Source: Epilithonimonas zeae (GTDB taxonomy: Bacteria > Bacteroidota > Bacteroidia > Flavobacteriales > Weeksellaceae). From it: a DNA stretch of 64,000 bases. The position numbers were made by a program, and so were the translations under genes. Location: the NCBI RefSeq assembly GCF_023278365.1, contig NZ_CP075338.1, forward strand, positions 992,001 to 1,056,000, written 5' to 3'. Of this stretch, positions 17,287-24,752 are shown in pieces (the first letter of the stretch is position 1; each line of letters opens with the position of its first letter). The notes below the pieces were generated by a model that was not told the DNA's origin, did not search any database, and saw only the letters and a list, made by a program, of their open reading frames with translations.

Positions 17287-17883
17287 ATGATAATTTTAAA
17301 AACTAAAACCCTTCTACTTTTAACAATTTTTCTGGGCATTAATTCTATATTCTCTCAAGAAAAAAAGAGCAATTACGACTTAGTCGTCTATAAAATCTAT
17401 GGCGACCTAAACAAAGATAATCTTCCGGATATGGTGATTGTGAAAGAAGATACGAGCGATAAGCGACGACCTAATTTGTTAGAAATATTTTTTCAGACCA
17501 AAAACGGAGCTTATCAAAAAGTGCTTTCATCTACAAAAGCCGTGATGGAAAGGTTTCCGTATGGCGACAGCAGAACAGAAACGTTTCTGGAAGAATTGAA
17601 AATCAAAAATGGAGTTCTGATTTTCAGAAATCAATTAATCAAAGGAAGTCTTACGCATAAATTCCGTTATCAAAATGGCAAATTTGAGTTGATTGGTTTT
17701 ATTTCTTATACTGCTGGCGCCGGGTATTTGAATCATATAGATTACAATCTTTCAACTGGCGAAAAAATTGAAAAACACACCGATTACGAAACGGATAAAG
17801 TCCTGAAATTAATTAAGACAAAAGACAAATTATCGGTTCTTCCTAAGCTGAAAGATTTTTCACCTTTCGAATTCACCTATTAA
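17287..17883 (+). CDS. Secreted protein with D-x-N-x-D calcium-like motif (198 aa)
   Basis: Signal peptide (MIILKTKTLLLLTIFLGINSIFS) with cleavage before QEKK. After it comes YGDLNKDNLPDMVIV, which matches the GDLNGDGxxD loop of dockerin/FG-GAP-like repeats and may bind calcium. The later part (AGAGYLNHIDYNLSTGE) is closely matched in the gene at 18937 (MGAGSHQSLDYDVMKGE), so the two are paralogues. The ATG at 17287 is chosen; an upstream TTG at 17269 would overlap the previous gene. Confidence 0.72.
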   Translation: MIILKTKTLLLLTIFLGINSIFSQEKKSNYDLVVYKIYGDLNKDNLPDMVIVKEDTSDKRRPNLLEIFFQTKNGAYQKVLSSTKAVMERFPYGDSRTETFLEELKIKNGVLIFRNQLIKGSLTHKFRYQNGKFELIGFISYTAGAGYLNHIDYNLSTGEKIEKHTDYETDKVLKLIKTKDKLSVLPKLKDFSPFEFTY

Positions 17884-17892
17884 AATTAGACA

Positions 17893-18930
17893 ATGAAAAA
17901 AATATTTTTTCTCCTGCTTCTTTTTCCGCTCCTGATGTTTGGCAATATGGCAAAACCTTGGATGGAAGGTTCACAGCACTCGATATTGTTTGGTGGTGAT
18001 GCTTCTGTCAAAAAAGAATCTATTGTTATCCGTATCGTAAAAGATTCTCTTAACCATCATTATGCAAATTACTCTATCAGATACCAAATCTATTCTCCAC
18101 AGAAACAAACACTTCCGTTGTTATTTGTAGCGATTGATTTATCTGAAAAACAAGACATAAAAGTCAATAATCGGGTAGCAACAATTCAGCCTTTGGATTT
18201 CGAAAAAAAGGCTTATCCATTTATTAAGAAAAATGCCAATGAAACGTCTATCACTTTTGACGGAAAGCAGGAATTTTACATTAACGAAAATGATTTGATT
18301 TATTTTTCTGCTGATTTGGAAAAGGGCGATAATATTATCGAAGTCCAATATGACGGAAAAATGGAATATAATACAATGGGGTTTGTTACCAATTATAAAT
18401 TAGAATATTCGCTCTCGCCATCCAAGTATTGGAAGTCATTTGGACCGATTGATGTGACGTTGATATTAAATAATCAAACGGAATTTAAAGAATCAAATCT
18501 GGGCAATGAAAAAGAATCGGGTAATATTCTGAAATGGACAATCTCACCACAAAACCGCGAGAATATTGAAATAACAGTATCCGAAAAAATCTCTTTCATC
18601 TCAAAAGTTCTGGTAGCTATTGATCCTTTCGGAATTTCAGCAATCGCTCTTGTAGTAATGTTTCTCGTTCATATAAAATTAATGAAAAAAAATCCTAAAA
18701 TACTCGTGCTGATTCTTGGGATTATTTTGGTTCCTATTCTATTTTATGCGATTTTTTTATTATCGTACAGCCTTATCGATTTTAGTTTAGAAAAATCAAG
18801 CACCAAGCATGGTTACGTCTTTTTATATGTTGTGACCTATCCGGTTTTGCTGTTATTCTACGGAATCATAATGTGGCTGATTCACAAACGTATAAAAACA
18901 AAGCAATTGACAGAAAATACTGAAAAATAA
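17893..18930 (+). CDS. Membrane protein with exported N-terminal domain (345 aa)
   Basis: A signal peptide (residues 1-17), a periplasmic beta-rich domain of about 220 residues, then three hydrophobic segments (about residues 237-258, 272-298 and 307-328) and a short basic tail. The domain contains a membrane-proximal segment similar in style to archaeal/bacterial secreted Ig-like folds, but I do not recognise a family. It lies between the two paralogous D-x-N-x-D genes, with spacers of 9 and 6 bases, so all three are probably one operon. Confidence 0.7.
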   Translation: MKKIFFLLLLFPLLMFGNMAKPWMEGSQHSILFGGDASVKKESIVIRIVKDSLNHHYANYSIRYQIYSPQKQTLPLLFVAIDLSEKQDIKVNNRVATIQPLDFEKKAYPFIKKNANETSITFDGKQEFYINENDLIYFSADLEKGDNIIEVQYDGKMEYNTMGFVTNYKLEYSLSPSKYWKSFGPIDVTLILNNQTEFKESNLGNEKESGNILKWTISPQNRENIEITVSEKISFISKVLVAIDPFGISAIALVVMFLVHIKLMKKNPKILVLILGIILVPILFYAIFLLSYSLIDFSLEKSSTKHGYVFLYVVTYPVLLLFYGIIMWLIHKRIKTKQLTENTEK

Positions 18931-18936
18931 ACACTA

Positions 18937-19677
18937 ATGAAAAAGCTAATTACACTTTTATCTGCTTTGATAATCATCATCGGCTGTAATAAAAAAGAGG
19001 AAATCCCGGAAGAAAAAACCACTGTTCCGCAAACTAAAGAATCTGAAAACGAATATGATGAACCTGCTGAAGACCCAGCGTACGTTTTTCCGAAAACCGG
19101 AAAGAAAGCAGAAGATTTCATTACCGAACCGGATATTTTCGAAATTCAATATCAAGCAGAAGGCGATTTGAATGGCGATAAATTAGACGATATCGTTATC
19201 GTTAGAAAAGACAAGAAAAATAAAACGGCTCCTCGCTCTATGCTGGTTCTTTTCCAAAATCCAGACAAAACCTATCGTTTGGATAAAGTCTCGCATCTTG
19301 CAATGCCGGCAGAATATAACGACAGTGATTTCAAATTTTATGAGACAGAAGATGTTTCTATTGACAAAGGTGTTTTAACAATTCAGCTTTACGGGATTGG
19401 TCCGAGTGGTAATCTTTTCAATGATTTCAAATATTTCGGAAATGATTTGCTGTTAACCCATATCGAAACTTACAATATGGGCGCCGGAAGTCACCAATCT
19501 CTTGATTATGATGTGATGAAAGGAGAACTTTTTCAAGAACTTATCAATACAATGGAAGAAGAAATGCCTTCTACAGAAAAAACTTTTCAACTTAAACCAC
19601 AGAAAATCAAATTTGAAAATGCTTCGCCAGATGCAGTAATTGCGGATGCTTATAAAGTAATTGATGCGGAAACATAA
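18937..19677 (+). CDS. Lipoprotein with D-x-N-x-D calcium-like motif (246 aa)
   Basis: Lipobox IIGC (cysteine about residue 13), an acidic disordered linker (EEIPEEKTTVPQTKESENE), then GDLNGDKLDDIVIVRKD, a close match to the calcium-binding loop of dockerin/FG-GAP repeats. It is a paralogue of the protein at 17287, with the same order of the loop, a GxLF/FRN-type strand and an AGxxxxxDY segment, but this copy is a lipoprotein with an added linker. Likely a surface or periplasmic binding protein of unknown partner. Confidence 0.74.
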   Translation: MKKLITLLSALIIIIGCNKKEEIPEEKTTVPQTKESENEYDEPAEDPAYVFPKTGKKAEDFITEPDIFEIQYQAEGDLNGDKLDDIVIVRKDKKNKTAPRSMLVLFQNPDKTYRLDKVSHLAMPAEYNDSDFKFYETEDVSIDKGVLTIQLYGIGPSGNLFNDFKYFGNDLLLTHIETYNMGAGSHQSLDYDVMKGELFQELINTMEEEMPSTEKTFQLKPQKIKFENASPDAVIADAYKVIDAET

Positions 19678-19737
19678 GAGTTGACTAACAATAAAACGCG
19701 AATGTTGATTATCTTTGATTCAAATATTAAAATAATT

Positions 19738-20181
19738 ATGATAAAGAAATTATTATTGACATTAAGTTTAATAACAGTAACAATTGTATTTGCACAGAAA
19801 AACAATGACCAACAATCCGTTGCTGAAGCGTCAGAAAAACTAAGATTAGCAATGATTAGCGGAGACAAAGCTATTTTAGAATCCTTGATTCTTCCGGAAC
19901 TGACTTACGGACATTCGGGCGGACATATTGATGATGCGAAGGAATTTGTAGAAAAATTAGTCAGCAAAAGGTCAAATTTTTTATCTATTGAAAATACCAA
20001 TCAATCTATTCAAATTGTAGATAAAACAGCAATTGTTCGCAATCATTTGTATGCACAAACTCACGATTTAGGAAAAGAACAAGGAGAAGTGAGTCTGGAT
20101 ATTTTGTATGTCTGGCAGAAAACTAAAAATGGCTGGAAATTGTTGGCTAGACAGGCTGTGAAAGCGGAGAAGAAAAAGTAA
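19738..20181 (+). CDS. Secreted NTF2-like (DUF4440-type) protein (147 aa)
   Basis: Signal peptide MIKKLLLTLSLITVTIVFA, then an NTF2/SnoaL-like cone fold of about 125 residues: the N-terminal helix with LRLAMISGDKAILESLI, the strand LTYGHSGGHIDDAKEFV and the C-terminal LYVWQKTKNGWKLLARQAV. DUF4440-like proteins act as enzymes, binders or immunity proteins; none of these can be chosen here. The ATG at 19738 is preferred over an upstream TTG at 19681, since it gives a proper signal peptide. Confidence 0.82.
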   Translation: MIKKLLLTLSLITVTIVFAQKNNDQQSVAEASEKLRLAMISGDKAILESLILPELTYGHSGGHIDDAKEFVEKLVSKRSNFLSIENTNQSIQIVDKTAIVRNHLYAQTHDLGKEQGEVSLDILYVWQKTKNGWKLLARQAVKAEKKK

Positions 20182-20188
20182 TTAGCAA

Positions 20189-20455
20189 ATGATAAAAAGG
20201 ATAACTTTATTAGTTTTAAATTCAATAATTTTATTTTGTATCACTTCATTTCTAAGTGTATTATTCTCATTGCTATCAAGAAACGAAGGTGAGAATCCAA
20301 CTACTAATATAGGTTTTCCTTTTAATTTTTATCATCAATTTTGGTTGAAAAACAATGATTTACATTGGGGGTAGAGCTTTAAAAATTTAATTTTCAATTA
20401 GGTTATTTTATTAATTATAATTTTTGGGATTTACCTAATTAAAAATCGAAAGTAG
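20189..20455 (+). pseudogene. Small membrane protein gene with two in-frame stops
   Basis: Reading from ATG 20189 gives an N-terminal membrane helix and FPFNFYHQFWLKNNDLHWG, then a TAG at 20372-20374. In the same frame the sequence continues as SFKNLIFN, a second TAG at 20399-20401, then VILLIIIFGIYLIKNRK and a final TAG at 20453. The continuation is a normal second membrane helix with a basic end, so this looks like an 86-88 residue two-helix protein broken by two nonsense changes. Alternatively only the 61-residue first part is made. Confidence 0.5.
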
Positions 20456-20484
20456 AATTAAATATTCTGAATAAGTTATCAGAA

Positions 20485-20508
20485 AAAATCCGCCTCACAG
20501 CGGATTTT
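20485..20508. terminator. Bidirectional terminator at the right end of the array
   Basis: AAAATCCGC, six bases, GCGGATTTT. The hairpin has A-rich and T-rich flanks on both sides and lies between the rightward array and the leftward proline dehydrogenase gene. Confidence 0.8.
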
Positions 20509-20515
20509 CTAATTT

Positions 20516-21679
20516 CTATTTTCTTCTCTTCAATTCTTTCTGTATCAATCCTAATTCTCGTCCCGTTTGTCCGGCAACAGAAGTATTTTCCTGCGCACGT
20601 CTCGTAAGATAAGGAACCACGTCTTTTACTGGTCCATAAGGGAGGTATTTAGCAACGTTGTAATGTTGGTTTGCTAAATAATAAGTAATGTTATCACTCA
20701 TCCCGTAAAGCTGTCCAAAATAGATATGCGGATTATCGTGTTCTAATCCTTTGGTTTTCATTTTGTCCATTACCAATTCGGATGACTTTTCATTGTGTGT
20801 TCCGAAAAATGCAGAAACCTTGTCCAGATGTCCCATTACAAAATCGATTCCGGCATTGTAATTATCATCCGTTGCTTGTTTAGTTGGCTGGATTGGATCC
20901 GGATAATTTTGCTCTTCGGCTCTCTTTCTTTCCTTTTCCATATAAGCACCGCGAACAATCTTATAACCAATGAAATAACCTTTTTCTCTGGCTCTTTCCA
21001 GATGAGCATTCATATATTCCAGACGACCGGTTCTGTACATTTGGATGGTGTTCCAGACAATGGCTTTTTCCTTGTTGTATTTTTCCATCATTTCCTCACA
21101 AAGCTGGTCAGCCGCATCTTGCATCCAGGTTTCTTCCGCATCAACCATTACTTTTTTATCACTTTCATAACAAAGTTGACAAACTTCATCAAAACGCTGA
21201 ACTACTCTATTCCATTCTTCTTTTTGGCTGGTTGTCAATTCTTTTCCTTTTCCAACTTCTTCGTAGATATCAATTCTCCCAAAAGCCGTTGGCTTGAAAA
21301 CAATAAACGGAATCGCAGGATTTCCTACAGAAAATCTCACAATATCCTTAATTTCCTTACATACAGCATCAAAAACTTCTTCTTCTTCTTTTCCTTCAAT
21401 CGAGTAATCGAAAATACTTCCAACGCCGCGTTTGAACATCTGTTTTACCACTTTCATACTTTCTTCTCGGGTTTCGCCCCCGCAAAACTGTTCAAACAAA
21501 GTCTGCTTCACAATCCCGTCCACAAAGGGAAAATTGTTTCTAACGGTAAAATTGAGAAGAGAAACGCCAATATTGGTCAATGCAGGTTGTTCAATCGCCT
21601 TGAACATCCAATAGGCTTTTTTGAGCTGAGCATCCGTTTTATCGGCAAATGCAAGCTTTGTATCATTGAAAATACTCAT
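20516..21679 (-). CDS. Proline dehydrogenase
   Basis: A 387-residue FAD-dependent PRODH barrel that oxidises proline to P5C, feeding the dehydrogenase at 5497. Seen: MVDAEETWMQ for the active-site region, GYKIVRGAYMEKERKRA for the flavin/substrate lysine and arginine segment, GTHNEKSS, and the C-terminal YLPYGPVKDVVPYLTRRAQENTS with the paired arginines that hold the proline carboxylate. It is a stand-alone PRODH rather than a PutA fusion. The ATG at 21679 is preferred to a TTG at 21697, which lies within a TACTTTTG -7 box (21695-21702). Confidence 0.94.
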   Translation of the reverse strand: MSIFNDTKLAFADKTDAQLKKAYWMFKAIEQPALTNIGVSLLNFTVRNNFPFVDGIVKQTLFEQFCGGETREESMKVVKQMFKRGVGSIFDYSIEGKEEEEVFDAVCKEIKDIVRFSVGNPAIPFIVFKPTAFGRIDIYEEVGKGKELTTSQKEEWNRVVQRFDEVCQLCYESDKKVMVDAEETWMQDAADQLCEEMMEKYNKEKAIVWNTIQMYRTGRLEYMNAHLERAREKGYFIGYKIVRGAYMEKERKRAEEQNYPDPIQPTKQATDDNYNAGIDFVMGHLDKVSAFFGTHNEKSSELVMDKMKTKGLEHDNPHIYFGQLYGMSDNITYYLANQHYNVAKYLPYGPVKDVVPYLTRRAQENTSVAGQTGRELGLIQKELKRRK

Positions 21680-21903
21680 ATCCAGAATTTGTCCCAAAAG
21701 TAAATATTATTTCGATTTTTGAATGACTTTTGAAGCTAAATTTTGTCATTCTTTACTATTTTTAAATCAAGACTCATATCTATAAAATCCTAAAAATTAA
21801 ACATTAGCATCAACATTACTTCATAATTAATAAAAATATCACCAATCCATGATAAATAATTAGCGATTGTGACCTTATATTTGTAAATTATATCTTTACT
21901 GTA

Positions 21904-23499
21904 ATGATATTAAGGCGTATGTTTTTGAAACGAAAGATTTTCTGCACCAACCAATTGATTGTTCTTTTGATGTTGTTTTGTGCCAATCTCACTTTTTCTC
22001 AGAAACAGTCTGATGACAACGATATCTATAAAAACGCAGCAGAAAATCTGTATGCTCACCCGGAAAAAACCATAACTGTTTCCGAATATCTCTCTATCAA
22101 CGCAGCTTCCGATGAAGAACGTTCTAAAGCTTTGAATCTAAAAGCTGAAGCGCAAATCTTACAGGGGAATTACATTGTGGCCTTAAACGCCCTTCTGGAA
22201 TCACTACATTTAAATTCCGAAAATGATGATTCATCAGCAGTTTTGAGGACAAATCTTATCTTGAGCGAACTTTATAGGAAATTAGGAATCATTCCAAAAG
22301 CTGAAGAAAAACTAAATCTGATTGAAGAAAAAATTCAAAATAATCCAACTGAAAATCCTGATAAAACAAGTTTTTATATTGATTTTATTACCGCAAAATC
22401 TGCACTGCTTTGTGAACAAAAAAAATATGATGAAGCGATAAAAGTCATTGACGAGAGACTTCTTGAAAGATATTCTCACCAATTTCCCTATCAGATTTCA
22501 AAAGCTTACAATCAATTGGCAAAAACCTATGGAATCACAAAACAATGGGATGAGTCTGCTAAATATGCCGGGAAATCATTACAATTTTCTTTAGAATCTG
22601 GTCTAGGGGAAAATTATCTGGCTTATGCAGAGTTGGAACGCGCAAAAGCTAATTTTGGTAAGAAACATAGACAACAATATCTCAGCGAAGTTCCTCAACT
22701 TCTCGTATTATCGGAAAAAGTTAATGATGTGGTTTTGAAAAAGAATATCCATCAATTTTTGGCTGATTTTTATTTGTCAGAAGGTGATAACTCCAAATAT
22801 CAATTCCATAATTTAAAATATCTGGAACTGAATGATTCTATAACTTCGGCTCAGCAAAAAGCCAGTGATTTGATACTTTCGCTCACTGAAAATGACTTGA
22901 AAACCAAAGATAATCAGAGATATAAGACCAATTATATTTTAATTTGGATAATTGGCTTTGCTATAGTCATACTTGGCGTGGTATTTTGGTTGAGAATAAA
23001 GGCAAAACAGAATTATAACAATTATAAAGATTACATCAGCAAACTGAAAAAAACTCAGGCTGAAAAAGAAAAAACTATTCCTGACACCGAATCTGTTGAA
23101 GAGACTTCCAAAACTCCACAATTCATTCCTCAAAAAACCGAGCAAGTTATATTGGAAAAACTCATTGCCTTCGAAAATGGAAATGACTTCACCAAAAAAA
23201 GTCTAACATTACAATCTATGGCAAAAGAGCTTGATACCAACACAAGATATCTATCTGAGATCGTGAATAAACACAAACAAAAAAACTTCAACTCTTATAT
23301 TAATGAACTGAGAGTCAATTACATCATAAACAAACTGAGAAACGAACCAGCTTTTCTGAATTATAAAATCAGTTATCTTGCAGAGGAAAGCGGATTTACT
23401 TCCCATACTTCGTTTTCAACTGTTTTTAAAACTGTTACAGGAATTCCGCCTAAAGAATTTATCAACTTTATCAAGAAAGAACTTTCCTCAACCCATTGA
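21904..23499 (+). CDS. Membrane TPR protein with AraC-type DNA-binding domain (531 aa)
   Basis: Order of parts: N-terminal signal/anchor (about residues 12-32), several TPR-like helical repeats (residues ~40-310), one membrane helix (about 344-362, YILIWIIGFAIVILGVVFW), a linker and a C-terminal AraC/XylS helix-turn-helix (about 425-528, with KSLTLQSMAKELDTNTRYLSEIVN and ISYLAEESGFTSHTSFSTVFK). This one-protein layout of periplasmic TPR sensor plus cytoplasmic AraC domain is common in Flavobacteriia. The ligand is unknown. A TATATTTG -7 box lies at 21876-21883. A shorter paralogue follows directly. Confidence 0.88.
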   Translation: MILRRMFLKRKIFCTNQLIVLLMLFCANLTFSQKQSDDNDIYKNAAENLYAHPEKTITVSEYLSINAASDEERSKALNLKAEAQILQGNYIVALNALLESLHLNSENDDSSAVLRTNLILSELYRKLGIIPKAEEKLNLIEEKIQNNPTENPDKTSFYIDFITAKSALLCEQKKYDEAIKVIDERLLERYSHQFPYQISKAYNQLAKTYGITKQWDESAKYAGKSLQFSLESGLGENYLAYAELERAKANFGKKHRQQYLSEVPQLLVLSEKVNDVVLKKNIHQFLADFYLSEGDNSKYQFHNLKYLELNDSITSAQQKASDLILSLTENDLKTKDNQRYKTNYILIWIIGFAIVILGVVFWLRIKAKQNYNNYKDYISKLKKTQAEKEKTIPDTESVEETSKTPQFIPQKTEQVILEKLIAFENGNDFTKKSLTLQSMAKELDTNTRYLSEIVNKHKQKNFNSYINELRVNYIINKLRNEPAFLNYKISYLAEESGFTSHTSFSTVFKTVTGIPPKEFINFIKKELSSTH

Positions 23500-23501
23500 T
23501 T

Positions 23502-24641
23502 ATGAAAAGTTTTATTCAAAATATAAAAAATATAGCTATCGTTCTAAGTCTTCTTTTTGTAGTTGATTTACAGACTTTATCAGCGCAGAAGAACGCTGAT
23601 CCTCATTTAGATTCGCTTTTCCTGATGATGAATTCTAATCCTGACAAGGTGATAAAGTTGGGAACCGAACTCTATAAAAAATACAAGGGAAATCCCAAAA
23701 TGGAAATTTCTATTCTCACCATTATCGGTAGCAGCTATTCTATAAAAAAGGAATATGAAAAAGCTATTGAATACGCATTTAAAACAAGAGAAATTTCTCA
23801 AAAAATCAATGATTATCCTACGCAGATTCAGGTGGCGGGATTCATTGGTGAAAAATATCATAATCTTAATATCTACAGCAAAGCCAAATATTACGCAGAC
23901 GAAGCTTATGAACTGATAGAAAAACATCCTCTGCCCGACGATTTGAAGTTCTATAAAGGCAACATTTTGTATTTGAAAGCATTAATCTACCGAGATGAAT
24001 TGGGATGCGATTTTGCTGAAAGTTATTACAAAAAGGCTCTTGAAGTTTATATATCTGCGCTGAAAAATCGAGAAATGCTTCGGTTTTCGATAGCAGATCT
24101 GTATAACGAAATCGCTAGCTGCTTTTTGGAAGAAAATAAGCTGGCAGCCGCAAGAGAATCCTATGAGAAATCATTACATTATGCTGTGAATGGAGATTAT
24201 GATTTACTGAATGCAGAAAGCATTGCCGGACTTGGCAGGATTTATTATCTTCAAAAAAATCACGGAGCAGCCAAACGGGAATTTGATAAAGCCATCAGGA
24301 TTTTAAACTCAAAAAAAATAGAGAATGCGAATCCGGAAGTCTATAAATACATCTCTGAAAACTATTACGCACTTGGTGATATAGAAAATTACACATCTTA
24401 TCTCAACCTTTACAAGCAAAAAACCAATACAGATATCAGTGCCAAAAAAAAATCGGTAAACGGAATTATCGTAAAAAAAACTGCCGAGGAAAATTCTAGT
24501 GACGATAACAGCAGCAAATACTGGATCATCTCCATTCTTGCTATCCTGATTGTTTTAATTATTTACCAGATCATCCAGACCAAAGTCAAAATTGCAAAAC
24601 TGAAAAAGCAAATTTCAAAAGACGATAATACTTTTTCCTGA
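23502..24641 (+). CDS. TPR membrane protein without DNA-binding domain (379 aa)
   Basis: A signal peptide (ending near SAQKN), TPR-like repeats (residues ~50-310), and one C-terminal membrane helix (about 343-362) followed by a short basic tail. The layout copies the sensor half of the AraC-type protein just upstream, but it stops about 15 residues after the membrane helix and lacks the HTH domain. The ATG at 23502, two bases after the previous stop, is preferred to an overlapping TTG at 23496. It may modulate its neighbour, or be a truncated paralogue. Confidence 0.8.
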   Translation: MKSFIQNIKNIAIVLSLLFVVDLQTLSAQKNADPHLDSLFLMMNSNPDKVIKLGTELYKKYKGNPKMEISILTIIGSSYSIKKEYEKAIEYAFKTREISQKINDYPTQIQVAGFIGEKYHNLNIYSKAKYYADEAYELIEKHPLPDDLKFYKGNILYLKALIYRDELGCDFAESYYKKALEVYISALKNREMLRFSIADLYNEIASCFLEENKLAAARESYEKSLHYAVNGDYDLLNAESIAGLGRIYYLQKNHGAAKREFDKAIRILNSKKIENANPEVYKYISENYYALGDIENYTSYLNLYKQKTNTDISAKKKSVNGIIVKKTAEENSSDDNSSKYWIISILAILIVLIIYQIIQTKVKIAKLKKQISKDDNTFS

Positions 24642-24752
24642 TCACAATATCGCAAAGTTCTTTCAAAAACACTGAATATTTCTTCATTTTTAAAGCATAA
24701 CAATAGGAATCATCAGGCTTCTGTTCTATGTTTGTTGAAAAATGGAATATAT

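Noticed and set aside
8589-20455. Prophage, integrative element or type VI secretion locus
   Set aside because: No integrase, transposase, phage structural, conjugation or tube/sheath gene is seen, and no tRNA or direct repeat marks the borders.
20795-21703. A 302-codon open frame on the plus strand opposite the proline dehydrogenase gene
   Set aside because: It is the antisense of a well-conserved enzyme; the protein is rich in Phe, His and Ser with no signal, domain or start context. The PRODH motifs show the minus strand is coding.
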